Assembly: GCF_019173455.1 (NCBI RefSeq)
Contig: NZ_JADPQH010000001.1
Span: forward strand, 1,642,391-1,706,390
Direction of reading: 5' to 3'
DNA length: 64,000 bases
From: Nesterenkonia sp. Act20
GTDB taxonomy: Bacteria > Actinomycetota > Actinomycetes > Actinomycetales > Micrococcaceae
Shown: piece after piece, positions 17,164 through 26,403 of the stretch
Layout: the number at the start of each line of letters is the position of its first letter
How positions within the stretch are numbered: position 1 is the stretch's first letter
Made by a program: the position numbers and the translations under genes
Notes under the pieces: generated by a model
Seen by the model: the letters and a program-made list of their open reading frames with translations, nothing else
Database searches by the model: none
Told to the model about the DNA's origin: nothing

Positions 17164-18453
17164 TCAGGCCGGCGGGGTCATCACTTCCATGCCGCCGAGG
17201 TAGGGACGCAGCGCCTCGGGCACGCGCACGGTGCCGTCCGCCTGCTGGTGATTCTCCAGGATCGCGACCAGCCAGCGCGTGGTCGCCAACGTCCCGTTCA
17301 GCGTGGCCACAGGGCGCGTGGGGCCCTTGGAGCCGTCCTCCTTCAGCGTGCGTTCCCGGATGTTGAGCCGCCGTGCCTGGAAAGTGGTGCAGTCGGAGGT
17401 GGACGTGAGCTCGCGGTAGGTGGACTGGGAGGGAACCCACGCTTCGCAGTCAAACTTGCGGGCCGCGGAGAGACCAAGATCACCGGCGGCGATGTCCACC
17501 ACCCGGTAAGGCAGCTCCATCTTCTGGAGCATCGTCTCCTCCCAGGCCAGGAGCTTCGCGTGCTCTGCGGCGGAGTCTTCGGCCGAGCAGTAGATGAACA
17601 TCTCGAGCTTGTTGAACTGATGCACGCGCAGGATCCCGCGCGTGTCCCGGCCATGCGACCCGGCCTCACGCCGATAGCAGGTGGACCATCCGGCGATCCG
17701 CTCCGGACCCTTGTCCAGGTCGAGGATCTCGTCCGAGTGGTATCCGGCGATCGCCACCTCCGAGGTGCCGACCAGATAGAGGTCGTCGCGCTCGAGACGG
17801 TAGATCTCGTCGTCGTGCTCCACATCGAATCCGGTGCCCGCCATGGTCTCGGGGCGCACCAAGGTGGGAGTGATCATGGGAGTGAAACCGGCCTCCACCG
17901 CCTGGTCCAGGCCCATCTGCATCATGGCCAGCTCCAGTCGGGCGCCGATCCCCTTGAGGAAGTAGAACCGCGCGCCGGAGACCTTGGCCCCGCGCTCCAT
18001 GTCCACGGCGGCCAGACGCTCGGCCAGTTCCAGGTGGTCCTTGGGGGTGAACCCCTCGGCCGCGAAGTCACGGGCCGCCCCTTCCTCGCGCAGAACGACG
18101 AAGTCGTCCTCACCGCCGGCGGGGACGCCTTCGTGGATCAGGTTCGGGAAGGCGCCCTGAAGTCGGCGCAGCTGGTCCTCGGCCTCACCGGATGCGGCCT
18201 CGGCGGCCTTCACCTGATGCGAGAGCTCCTTGACCTCCGCGAGCAGCTGTTGCTTCTGCTCCCCGCTGGCCTGGGCGACCTTCTTGCCGAAGGACTTCTG
18301 CTCCGCTCGCAGAGTCTCGAAGCGGGTGATGGCGGCGTTGCGGGACTCCTGGGCGGAGATCAGCGCATCCACTGCGGCTTCGTCCGCCTGGCGTGCGCGC
18401 TGGCTGGCCCGGTAGGTCTCGGGATTCTCGATGAGGTCCTTGATGTCGATCAC
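17164..18453 (-). CDS. serS: Seryl-tRNA synthetase
   Basis: Class II aminoacyl-tRNA synthetase of 429 aa that charges tRNA-Ser. N-terminal coiled-coil arm (about 30-100), then the catalytic core with motif 2 ([26 protein letters not shown], split here) and motif 3 ([22 protein letters not shown]). The [10 protein letters not shown] serine-binding loop is present. Start is GTG. It is divergent from the lipid kinase gene, with only 53 bases between the starts. Confidence 0.97.
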   Translation of the reverse strand: MIDIKDLIENPETYRASQRARQADEAAVDALISAQESRNAAITRFETLRAEQKSFGKKVAQASGEQKQQLLAEVKELSHQVKAAEAASGEAEDQLRRLQGAFPNLIHEGVPAGGEDDFVVLREEGAARDFAAEGFTPKDHLELAERLAAVDMERGAKVSGARFYFLKGIGARLELAMMQMGLDQAVEAGFTPMITPTLVRPETMAGTGFDVEHDDEIYRLERDDLYLVGTSEVAIAGYHSDEILDLDKGPERIAGWSTCYRREAGSHGRDTRGILRVHQFNKLEMFIYCSAEDSAAEHAKLLAWEETMLQKMELPYRVVDIAAGDLGLSAARKFDCEAWVPSQSTYRELTSTSDCTTFQARRLNIRERTLKEDGSKGPTRPVATLNGTLATTRWLVAILENHQQADGTVRVPEALRPYLGGMEVMTPPA

Positions 18454-18506
18454 GACACCAGCCTATCGCCACACCGCCGCCAGACTCCGCCAGTACACTG
18501 CCCTTG

Positions 18507-19721
18507 ATGACTAACGACGCCCCCAGCACACTTTTCTGGTTCGCCCTCGCCGCGGCAGCACTGCTGCTCATTGCGGTGATCTGGCTGAGCGTCTCGCGCC
18601 ACAAGCTTCGCCGCAGCAACGCCGCGCTCGAACGCGAGCGCAGCAACACCCAGTACTCCCCGAGCGAGCACGCTCCGGGGCGCCTGGTGGCGGTGGTGGT
18701 CAACACGACCAAGGACTCCTCCGACGACGTCGTGCGGCAGATCCATTCCGCCTGTTCCCGAGCCGGCATGCCGAGTCCGCTCGTGATGGCCTCGAGCGCC
18801 GAGGATCCCGGCCATGAGATGACCCGCCGAGCGTTGGAGGCGGGCGCCGTCGTCGTCGTCGCCGCTGGTGGAGACGGCACCGTCCGCGCTGTGGCCGCGG
18901 AGCTTGCCGGAACCGAGACCGCGCTGGGGATCGTGCCGCTGGGCACCGGAAACCTCTTCGCCCGCAACATCGGCCTGCCCTATCAGGACCTGCATGCCTG
19001 CGTGGACGAGGCCATCCATGGCCGCAGTCACCGCGTGGACACGTTGGACCTGGTGCTCGAGCGTGTGGGCGGTCGCACCGAAGAAGAGATCTCCCTGGTC
19101 ATCGCGGGCGGCGGTCTGGACGCCGAGGTGATGGGCGACACCCGTGAGGCGCTCAAGCAGCGCGCTGGCTGGTTGGCCTATGGCGAGGCCGGACTGCGCC
19201 ACATCATGGGCGCGCGCTCCAGTGTCACCGTGCAGCTCGACGGCGGCGAGGCGCAGACCCACAAGGTCCGCTCGGTCCTGCTGGCGAACTGCGGCTCACT
19301 CCAGGCCGGAATGCTGCTGGTGCCCTCCGCCGAGTTCGACGACGGGCACATGGACGCGGTGCTGTTCACTCCGCGCCACGCACTGGACTGGGCGCGGATT
19401 CTGGCCAAGACCGTCACGCGCTTCGCGGCCGACATCCCCGTGATGACCGTGCGTCAGGCCAAGCAGGCCCGGATCACGATGGCAGAGCCGATGCCCTTCC
19501 AGATCGACGGCGACGCGGTAGGTGAGGTGATCAGCGTCTCCGGGACCGTCAACGCGCACGCGCTGAAGGTCAATGGAGTCACCGTCCGGGGAGTCCAGGA
19601 GCTTGAGGAGAACACTGACACCGAGGACGGCCCCGGCAGCAACTCCAGCACGGTGAACCAGAGCGATGGTGACCCCGGCCTGACCGAGGCGAGGGTCACC
19701 AAAGCTCCTCACGACGCCTGA
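18507..19721 (+). CDS. Diacylglycerol kinase-family lipid kinase
   Basis: 404 aa. One N-terminal membrane segment (LFWFALAAAALLLIAVIWLSV) anchors a DAGK catalytic domain with the ATP-binding GGDGTVR motif and GIVPLGTGNLFARNIGLP. A C-terminal lobe includes PMPFQIDGDAVGE, the second conserved block. Family members phosphorylate diacylglycerol or related lipids at the membrane. ATG 18507 is preferred to the TTG one codon earlier. The last 45 residues are acidic and probably disordered. Its stop directly abuts that of the convergent xylanase gene, with no spacer. Confidence 0.88.
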   Translation: MTNDAPSTLFWFALAAAALLLIAVIWLSVSRHKLRRSNAALERERSNTQYSPSEHAPGRLVAVVVNTTKDSSDDVVRQIHSACSRAGMPSPLVMASSAEDPGHEMTRRALEAGAVVVVAAGGDGTVRAVAAELAGTETALGIVPLGTGNLFARNIGLPYQDLHACVDEAIHGRSHRVDTLDLVLERVGGRTEEEISLVIAGGGLDAEVMGDTREALKQRAGWLAYGEAGLRHIMGARSSVTVQLDGGEAQTHKVRSVLLANCGSLQAGMLLVPSAEFDDGHMDAVLFTPRHALDWARILAKTVTRFAADIPVMTVRQAKQARITMAEPMPFQIDGDAVGEVISVSGTVNAHALKVNGVTVRGVQELEENTDTEDGPGSNSSTVNQSDGDPGLTEARVTKAPHDA

Positions 19722-21179
19722 TCAGAGGCCGGCCTCCTGAAGGATGCTGCGGCATTCTTCAAACGCGGGGTCCGCATCCCAGGCAGCGTCCCCTTCCTCA
19801 TGCTCCACCAGTGTGCGCTGGAGGATGCAATAGGCGGGCTTTCGCTCGTAGTCCCCCTCGTGGAGCGTGGCATCGCCCTCACCGGGGAACGTATTCGGCA
19901 CCCAGCTCTGTGCGTCGAGGGTTCCCCAGATGGTGAAGGAGTTGCAGCCACTCACCGCGAGACACGCCTCGAGCACCGTCTCGTAGCGTTCCGCCGCGCC
20001 GGCACGGTCCTCGGCGGACATCTGGTCGTTCTCATCCACCTCTCCACGGACGTCGATCTCGGTCACCGCCGTGTACAGGCCCAGGTCATCAAACCGCTGA
20101 AGGTTCTCTTGGTAGCTGTTGTCGAACCCGTACTGCATCGATAGATGGGTCTGTGACCCGAATCCATGGACCGGAATCCCCCGCTCCAGCTGATCGGTGA
20201 TCAAGCTGTAGTAGGCGTCCGCCTTCGCATTGAGTCCGTCCACGTTGTAGTCGTTGTAAAAGAGCAGCGCCTCAGGGTCCTCTTCGTGGGCCCAGGTGAA
20301 GACATCGTCAAGGATCCCGGGGCCGAGCTCACGAATCCAGATGTTGTCACTGTCTCGAATGCTCGCCTCTGCGTCATCCTGGAAGATCTCGTTCGCCACG
20401 TCCCACTGATCTATGCAACCTGCATACCGGGAAACCACGGTGCGCACATGCTCTTCCAAGATCTCGCGCAGCTCGTCCTGGGAATAATCGCCGTCCTCAA
20501 GCCAGTCGGGGTTCTGAGAGTGCCAGAACAGAGCGTGGCCGCGGATATCCATGCCGTTCTCCTCGGCGTACGCCACGACCGCATCGGCCTGCTCAAAGTC
20601 ATAGACCCCAGGTTCTGGATGGACGAACTCCCACTTCAGAAAGTTCTCGTGGGTTACTGAGGAGTATTCCGAAGCCAGGTGCTCCCGGTACTCCGGGTCC
20701 GAGGGAAAGGGATCCGGGTACTCAGCATCCGAGTGATGTCCTCCGCCTGCGGCGATGTTGCCGATCCGGAGATCATCGGGGGCGACGCCGGCCAGGGAGT
20801 CCCGGTCCCAGGCGCCTTCGGCGGCCCCTCCCTCGGGGGTGAACTGACACTGCGCCGCATCTCCCCCGCCGCCGCCATTTCCAGGGCCCTTCCCGTTGCC
20901 CTTTCCTTTGTCCTTGCCCTTGGCGTGGTCCGGAGGTCCGGGTTTGCCCGCATGGTCCGGCCTGCCGGACTGGCCAGCGTGATCTGGGCGACCCTTTGAC
21001 TTGTGCTCCGGCTTGTCAGCGCCCTTGGCGCCTGCTCCAGCCTCGACCGTCAGGGCGGCATTCTGCGCGCTCGGCACTGAAGTCGTGGCCGCTCCGGCCG
21101 CGGCGGGGGTCCCAAATGTGAGCGCGCCGACACATACCACCGCAGCGGCGAGCGCCCCTCGATTCGATCGGTTGAACAT
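19722..21179 (-). CDS. Secreted endo-1,4-beta-xylanase, GH10
   Basis: 485 aa. Sec signal peptide to about residue 31 (ALAAAVVCVGALTFGTPAAAGAA), then a low-complexity Lys/Gly/Pro/His linker (about 45-106) with three PDHA repeats, then a GH10 barrel (about 115-465). Acid/base Glu264 is in WDVANEIF and the nucleophile Glu374 in AVTEIDVRG; NPDWL and GHALFWHSQ are also conserved. It cuts xylan backbones outside the cell and would feed the sugar importer and xylB. The ATG at 21179 has GAGGAG just upstream; further in-frame starts precede it but without a site. Promoter and operator lie at 21338-21374. Confidence 0.92.
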   Translation of the reverse strand: MFNRSNRGALAAAVVCVGALTFGTPAAAGAATTSVPSAQNAALTVEAGAGAKGADKPEHKSKGRPDHAGQSGRPDHAGKPGPPDHAKGKDKGKGNGKGPGNGGGGGDAAQCQFTPEGGAAEGAWDRDSLAGVAPDDLRIGNIAAGGGHHSDAEYPDPFPSDPEYREHLASEYSSVTHENFLKWEFVHPEPGVYDFEQADAVVAYAEENGMDIRGHALFWHSQNPDWLEDGDYSQDELREILEEHVRTVVSRYAGCIDQWDVANEIFQDDAEASIRDSDNIWIRELGPGILDDVFTWAHEEDPEALLFYNDYNVDGLNAKADAYYSLITDQLERGIPVHGFGSQTHLSMQYGFDNSYQENLQRFDDLGLYTAVTEIDVRGEVDENDQMSAEDRAGAAERYETVLEACLAVSGCNSFTIWGTLDAQSWVPNTFPGEGDATLHEGDYERKPAYCILQRTLVEHEEGDAAWDADPAFEECRSILQEAGL

Positions 21180-21305
21180 GAATCTCCTCGTTGTCGTCAT
21201 TGACATACCTAGACGGCGGCAAAGCCGCAATACAGATCAGGCCAAGCAGGTCGACCATCGCGCGTCGAACGAAGAACGGCATGCACCGCGTCGAACGCCG
21301 CATGA

Positions 21306-21321
21306 TGTGATGTGAATCACT
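21306..21321. promoter_or_regulatory. CRP/GlxR-like site in the xylanase leader
   Basis: TGTGATGTGAATCACT matches the CRP/GlxR pattern TGTGA-N6-TCACA with one mismatch. It lies downstream of the predicted transcription start, where binding would repress. A similar TGTGATGTGATTCAGC is found ahead of the ABC ATPase gene. Confidence 0.45.
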
Positions 21322-21337
21322 ACTTTGTATTACGAGG

Positions 21338-21374
21338 AGACTAAAAAATGCCCCTTGAAGTGTCAAGGGTCACA
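21338..21374 (-). promoter_or_regulatory. Xylanase promoter with operator-like element
   Basis: Minus strand -35 TTGACA (21361-21366), 17-bp spacer, -10 TAGTCT (21338-21343): the same two boxes and spacing as the sugar-importer promoter. The plus-strand element AGTGTCAAGGGTCACA (21359-21374) covers the -35. Confidence 0.6.
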
Positions 21375-21449
21375 GCAATTTAGGGACTGAAGTACCCATC
21401 GGTGTCGGGCTTGCATCGGCGCCGAGAGCGGGGCCTGCGCCGGGCTCTC

Positions 21450-22400
21450 TTACGCGCGTCTCAGTGAGCTGATCCAGGCGGCAGCGGCGGTGAACGCTTC
21501 GTCGGAGACCTCTGCGGTGGTCTGCTGAGGCTTCTCATCGGCGCGCGGATACGACCCCAGGAAACGGATCCCCGGTGCGATGCGATGAATGCCAGCGAGC
21601 GCATCGGCCACCCGCGCCTCGGCGATATGGCCTTCGAGGTCGATCGAGAAGTAGTACTCCCCCAGCCCGTTGCCCGTCGGCCGTGACTCGATCCGGCAGA
21701 GATTGACCCCGCGTGTGGCGAAGTGCTCGAGCAGCTCCATCAGCGCACCAGCCCGGTCCTGCGGAAGCGGGATCATGATCGTCGTCTTGTCCGCCCCGGT
21801 GATCGAAGGAATCTCCCCGGGCCGCGCCACGAGCACGAACCTCGTCACAGCCCCGGCCACATCCTCGATGCCGCTGGCCACCACGTGGAGTCCCAGCTGG
21901 GCCGCCACCAGCGGAGAGCACACAGCAGCATCGGCGCTCGGCGTCTCCTCAAGCAGCCCACGGGCGGCGGCTGCGGTGGAGGAGGCAGGAACGAACTCCG
22001 CTGCCGGAATCGTGGACTCAGCCCAGCGCCGGACCTGCGCCCAGCCGTGTGTGTGTGTGGAGATCGTGCGAATCTGCTCAATCTTGAGCGGGGCGGCCGA
22101 GGCCAGCACGAAGCTGATCGGCACAAGCGCCTCACGGACGATGTGCAGTCGATGCGCCACAGAGATCGCATCCAGTGTCGCGGTGACTCCGCCCTCCACC
22201 GAATTCTCGATCGGCACCATGGCGGCGTCGACCTCCCCGGCCTCGACCATGTTCAAGGCCGTCAGAACCGAGCCCGCCGGCACACGCTCTGCCTGCTCCA
22301 CGCTAGGAATCTGCAGCAACGCCGCTTCGGTGAAGGTGCCTGCAGGCCCCAGGAAGGAATAGCGCAGAGACTCAGCCTGATCATGGCGGCGCGTGCTCAT
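21450..22400 (-). CDS. pheA: Prephenate dehydratase
   Basis: Converts prephenate to phenylpyruvate in phenylalanine synthesis, 316 aa. Catalytic domain (about 14-190) with FLGPAGTFTEAAL, PIENSVEGGV and the TRFVLV motif; C-terminal ACT domain (about 205-285) with GVNLCRIESRP, which binds phenylalanine for feedback inhibition. Monofunctional, without chorismate mutase. Its ATG overlaps the stop of the upstream rhodanese gene by four bases. Confidence 0.95.
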   Translation of the reverse strand: MSTRRHDQAESLRYSFLGPAGTFTEAALLQIPSVEQAERVPAGSVLTALNMVEAGEVDAAMVPIENSVEGGVTATLDAISVAHRLHIVREALVPISFVLASAAPLKIEQIRTISTHTHGWAQVRRWAESTIPAAEFVPASSTAAAARGLLEETPSADAAVCSPLVAAQLGLHVVASGIEDVAGAVTRFVLVARPGEIPSITGADKTTIMIPLPQDRAGALMELLEHFATRGVNLCRIESRPTGNGLGEYYFSIDLEGHIAEARVADALAGIHRIAPGIRFLGSYPRADEKPQQTTAEVSDEAFTAAAAWISSLRRA

Positions 22401-22726
22401 CGAACCTTGGGCTCCTCACCGGTGGACGACTCCAGAGGTCGCCCGGCCACGAGCCAGCCGTCCATACCGTCCGCGACGAAGATCGCCGAATACCCCTTGC
22501 CGGTCAGCCAGGTGGCGATCTGCACCGAACGCCCGCCGGTCCGACAGATCACGTAATAGTCCTCATCTGGATCCAGCTCCTCCTCAAACCGGGCAGGCAC
22601 CTCGCCCACAGGAATGTGCAGGGCCCGCGGAGCGTGGCCCTCGGCGAACTCGTAGTCCTCGCGGACATCGAGCAGCGCGGCGTCGGCGGGAACATCTGCG
22701 GCACGAACAGTCTCGAAGTCCGACAT
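22397..22726 (-). CDS. Single-domain rhodanese-like protein
   Basis: 109-aa rhodanese fold with the active-site Cys in YVICRTGGRS and the LLDVREDYEFAEGHAPRALHIP fingerprint split around residue 20. Such small proteins carry persulfide sulfur; the acceptor is unknown. Overlap with pheA by ATGA suggests cotranscription, though no functional tie to phenylalanine synthesis is evident. Confidence 0.9.
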   Translation of the reverse strand: MSDFETVRAADVPADAALLDVREDYEFAEGHAPRALHIPVGEVPARFEEELDPDEDYYVICRTGGRSVQIATWLTGKGYSAIFVADGMDGWLVAGRPLESSTGEEPKVR

Positions 22727-22812
22727 TTCAGCCTCCTTCAGGGCAGGGCGAACAGGCCTGGTGCGCCCTCAACACTAGCGCGTGCGCGCAGCGCCACGCA
22801 TAGAGTGAGCCC

Positions 22813-24282
22813 ATGGAGCAGACCACCGATCCAGACTCACCGTCCACCGCCGTCCAGCTGCGCAGCGACTTCTTCCACGGCGAGGTCTCTGCGGTGGAGC
22901 TGGCGACGGCCGCGCTGACCGCAGCCGCGGTTCAGGTTGAGCTGGGCGCGTTCATCCACCTCGATGCGGAGTATGCACTGCGCCGGGCGGAAGAGGTCGA
23001 CCAGGTGCGCCGTGCCGTGCTGGACTCACGCAGCCCAGACTCCCGCAGGGCGGCCATGGCGGAGCTTTCCGCCCGAACACCCCTTTTGGGACTGCCCACC
23101 GCGTTCAAGGATCTCGTCCAGGTCGCGGGGATGCCCACCACGATGGGCACTGCGGCGATGCCTGCCGTCATTCCGGGTCGCGACGACCCGCTCGCCCGGC
23201 GCGTACACGCCTCCGGCGCGATCAGTCTGGGCAAGACACAGGTCCCCGAGTTCGGACTCCCCTGCTACTCGGAGAATGAGCTCGCCTCACCGGCACGCAA
23301 TCCCCTGGACCCCGACCGGACTGCGGGGGGCTCCACCGGAGGCGGGGCCGCCGCCGTGGCGGCCGGCATGCTTCCGCTGGCACCGGGAAACGACGGCGGA
23401 GGCTCCGTCCGAATCCCCGCCGCAGCCTGCGGACTCATCGGCCTGAAACCCGGCCGGGCGCGCCTGCCAGACGACCAGCAGGACGCGAGCGTGCGCAACC
23501 TCGCAGTCTCGGGTCCTCTCGCCACCACTGCCGAAGACGCTGCGCTGCTCTTCGACGTGATGGCCGGGCATCGCTTCTCCGAGAGCACCTCGGGGCTGGC
23601 GGAGGGCCCCGCCATGCGAACAGTCCGTCAGGCCCTGCGGGACGGCCTCCCCCCGCTGCGCATCGGCGTGACCACGGAGTCCCCTTTCTCCCCGGATCTG
23701 GACATCGTGCTCGCCGAGTCGGCCGTGACGGCACTGGAAGATGGCCTGAGTGCCCTGGAACGGCTCGGGCACATCATCCAGGGCAGCAGCCACTGCACCG
23801 GAGTGGACTCGTTCTGGCCGGATGAGTACCACCAGAACTTCCAGGCACTCTGGACCTCTCGACTGGGTCAGCTCGACTTCTCCGCTGAAGAGCGGGCGAA
23901 GCTGGCCCCACTGACCCGGTACTTCATCGACCTGGCGGCCCAGCGACCCCAGGCTCAGACGCAGGAGGCCATCGCCGCACTGGAATCCTTCTCCACCGAT
24001 GCGGAGGCTTTCATGGGGCCATGGGACATCTTGGTCACACCGATGCTCGCCTTCGCTCCGCCGAGAATCGGATGGTTCACCTCGCTGACGCCCGAGGAGA
24101 ACTACCGAGAGCAGTGCCGCTTCACCCCGTACAGCTCGGTGATCAATGTGATGGGACTGCCCGCGATCAACGTCCCCACCCACACCGACGCCGAGGGGCT
24201 GAGCTGGTCTGTCCAACTGATCGGTCGCCGCGGCTCGGAGGAGGCGCTGCTGGCACTCGCCGCCACCATGGCACAGGGCTGA
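22813..24282 (+). CDS. Amidase signature family hydrolase
   Basis: 489 aa. The Ser-cisSer-Lys triad region is visible: Lys in TAFKDLVQV, cis-Ser in the Gly-rich GGSTGGGAAAVAAG and nucleophile Ser in DGGGSVRIPAAACGLIGLKP. Family members hydrolyse varied amides; GatA is unlikely because gatB/gatC do not adjoin. Divergent from the rhodanese-pheA pair, followed by a candidate terminator. Substrate not recognised. Confidence 0.9.
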   Translation: MEQTTDPDSPSTAVQLRSDFFHGEVSAVELATAALTAAAVQVELGAFIHLDAEYALRRAEEVDQVRRAVLDSRSPDSRRAAMAELSARTPLLGLPTAFKDLVQVAGMPTTMGTAAMPAVIPGRDDPLARRVHASGAISLGKTQVPEFGLPCYSENELASPARNPLDPDRTAGGSTGGGAAAVAAGMLPLAPGNDGGGSVRIPAAACGLIGLKPGRARLPDDQQDASVRNLAVSGPLATTAEDAALLFDVMAGHRFSESTSGLAEGPAMRTVRQALRDGLPPLRIGVTTESPFSPDLDIVLAESAVTALEDGLSALERLGHIIQGSSHCTGVDSFWPDEYHQNFQALWTSRLGQLDFSAEERAKLAPLTRYFIDLAAQRPQAQTQEAIAALESFSTDAEAFMGPWDILVTPMLAFAPPRIGWFTSLTPEENYREQCRFTPYSSVINVMGLPAINVPTHTDAEGLSWSVQLIGRRGSEEALLALAATMAQG

Positions 24283-24332
24283 GACCTCATGGCGATCGGC
24301 ACAACATGCGGGCACCCTGTGCAGACACAGCA

Positions 24333-24363
24333 GCGCCGGGCCCGATGAACTCGGACCCGACGC
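24333..24363 (+). terminator. Candidate terminator after the amidase gene
   Basis: Imperfect hairpin with arms GCGCCGGGCCCGA and TCGGACCCGACGC (two mismatches) and a TGAAC loop, 50 bases after the amidase stop. No T-run follows. Confidence 0.45.
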
Positions 24364-24433
24364 TGAGTGGTGCACAACCGCCCATCCGGCGGACTGTCTC
24401 ACCCGGTGGGCGGGCGTGAAGGTTTGAGCCAGA

Positions 24434-24628
24434 TTACTTCTTCAGGCCCTTAACGAAGCCCTTGACGCTGTCCTTCGCGTCCTGCGCTGCGTCTGCGGCC
24501 TTGGCCTGGGTTTTCTGGCTGCTGCCTTCAGCCTCGGTCTCTTTGTCGCCGGTCAGCTTGCCGAAGCCTTCCTTGGCGGAGCCGGTTGCCTGTTCGGTCT
24601 TGTTGTCAGTCTTGTCATCGAGTCCCAT
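24434..24628 (-). CDS. CsbD-family stress protein
   Basis: 64-residue hydrophilic protein rich in Lys, Asp, Ala and Gln, with the CsbD pattern NKTEQATGSAKEGFGKLTGD. The family is induced in general stress; molecular function is unknown. Single gene with AAAGGGG upstream of the ATG. Confidence 0.88.
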   Translation of the reverse strand: MGLDDKTDNKTEQATGSAKEGFGKLTGDKETEAEGSSQKTQAKAADAAQDAKDSVKGFVKGLKK

Positions 24629-24741
24629 AGGTGACCCCTTTCGTCGGCGGACAAGTCCCTTGTCACGCTACAGATCACGCCGTGGACTGTCACTCAGAAC
24701 AATCGTTTCCCAGGGAACTCACAGCGAACTCCCCCGGTGGT

Positions 24742-26118
24742 TCAAGTCCTGCGCGGCTCATCCTCCTCATCGCGCGAGAGGTCTCTCTCGTTGACCGGGG
24801 TGGCCAGAGCGGCGTCGTCATCGGTCCCGAAACCGACATCGGTGCCTCGGATCCGGGCGATCGCGCTGAGCACGTGGTGGATCGCAAGCGCGGCGAAGCT
24901 GCCCAGGGCGATGCCTTCGAAGACGATCTCCCCGTAGACCATGGTGAAGTTGGCGATGGCGATCACCAGCGGCACCCCCGCGACCGCCAGGTTGATCGGA
25001 TTGGCGAAGTCCACGCGGTTCTGCACCCAGATACGCACGCCCAGCACGCCGATCATCCCGTAGAGCACCGTGCCGGCACCGCCGAGCACCCCTACGGGGA
25101 CCGTGGCGATCAAGGCTCCGAACTTCGGCAGCAGTGCCAGCAGTATGGCGAAGAGACCCGCCACCCAGTACGCAGCGGTGGAGTACACCCGGGATGAGGC
25201 CATGACCCCGATGTTCTCGGCATAGGTCGTCGTGCCCGAACCGCCGCCGGTGCCCGCCAGCATGGTCGCCGCGCCGTCGGCTATCAGCGCTCGCCCGGTC
25301 AGTGGGTCCAGGTCCTGCTTGGTCATCAGCGCCACGGACTTCACGTGGCCGACGTTCTCGGCCACGAGCACCAGCACCACTGGAATGAACAGGCCCAGAA
25401 CGCCGATGTGGAAGCTGGGTGCCGTGAACTGGGGCAGGCCGAACCAGCCTGCGGCGCCGATGGTGGAGAAGTCCACCTCTCCGCGCAGCACGGCCACCAC
25501 GTAGCCGACGACCACTCCCACCAGGATCGACAGACGGCCGAGCAGGCCTTTGAACAACACGCTGGCCAGCAGGATCGACGCGATGGTCACGGTCGCGGTG
25601 ATCGGCGCCTCATTGACGTTGTTCCACGCAGCAGGCGCAAGGTTCAGCCCGATCAGCGCGACGATCGCCCCGGTGACCACGGGCGGCATGATGCGCTGGA
25701 TCCAGTGGCTGCCGGCGAAGTGAACGACGACGCCGACCACCACCAGTCCCAGCCCCGCCAGGAAGATCCCGCCCAGCGCACCGGACATGCCGTACTGCGC
25801 CGTCGCCGCACCCACTGGGGCGAGGAAGGCGAAAGAGGACCCCAGGTAGCTGGGGATGCGGCCGGCGGTGATGATCAGGAACAGCACCGTGCCGATGCCA
25901 GAGAACAGCAGCGTGGTCGACGGTGGAAAGCCGGTGATCAGCGGGACCAGGAACGTGGCACCGAACATTGCCACCACGTGCTGCATTCCCACCCCGGTGG
26001 TCTGGAACCAACCGAGACGCTCTCCAGGAGCCACCACCGCCCCTGGCCTGACGGTACGGCCGTCACCATGCAACGTCCATCCGAATCCGGGAAACCGGTT
26101 CTTCTTCTGCGTGCTCAT
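24742..26118 (-). CDS. NCS2-family nucleobase (uracil/xanthine) permease
   Basis: 458 aa with about 14 membrane segments. NCS2 signatures include GSSFAFLAPV, the substrate/proton-site segment VAENVGHVKSV and GGGSGTTTYAENIGVMA, close to UraA. It imports a nucleobase by proton symport. ATG 26118 is used; the frame runs 21 codons upstream without a ribosome-binding site. The C-terminus is an acidic cytosolic tail. Uracil is the likeliest substrate, since there are no purine genes nearby, but this is not decided by sequence. Confidence 0.88.
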   Translation of the reverse strand: MSTQKKNRFPGFGWTLHGDGRTVRPGAVVAPGERLGWFQTTGVGMQHVVAMFGATFLVPLITGFPPSTTLLFSGIGTVLFLIITAGRIPSYLGSSFAFLAPVGAATAQYGMSGALGGIFLAGLGLVVVGVVVHFAGSHWIQRIMPPVVTGAIVALIGLNLAPAAWNNVNEAPITATVTIASILLASVLFKGLLGRLSILVGVVVGYVVAVLRGEVDFSTIGAAGWFGLPQFTAPSFHIGVLGLFIPVVLVLVAENVGHVKSVALMTKQDLDPLTGRALIADGAATMLAGTGGGSGTTTYAENIGVMASSRVYSTAAYWVAGLFAILLALLPKFGALIATVPVGVLGGAGTVLYGMIGVLGVRIWVQNRVDFANPINLAVAGVPLVIAIANFTMVYGEIVFEGIALGSFAALAIHHVLSAIARIRGTDVGFGTDDDAALATPVNERDLSRDEEDEPRRT

Positions 26119-26198
26119 CCCACACACATTAGCGGCACCTGGCCTCGGCTGCCTGGTCCCGGCTAGCCGGCGGATCCTCATTCAGCTTTTCCAATATC

Positions 26199-26226
26199 TT
26201 GAACCCCATCACATGATGATTACATT
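26199..26226 (+). promoter_or_regulatory. Candidate ectABC promoter
   Basis: -35 TTGAAC, 16-bp spacer, -10 TACATT, giving a leader of about 170 nt before ectA. The spacer holds a CATCACATGATG partial dyad. No known EctR site is recognised. Confidence 0.35.
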
Positions 26227-26403
26227 CGATGCAATTGCCGGAGTTGATCCACGTGATCCGCGCATTCCCCCGGCATGCCTGGGCTCTGGCGCCGCGGATA
26301 TCGCTGGGCCTAAACTCCTGAACGTGTCATGAACCCCTGTTTCACCGGGTATTCACCCGATCCGCGGTTGAATCTCCGAACCAGCTCACTACTGTGGAGA
26401 CCG

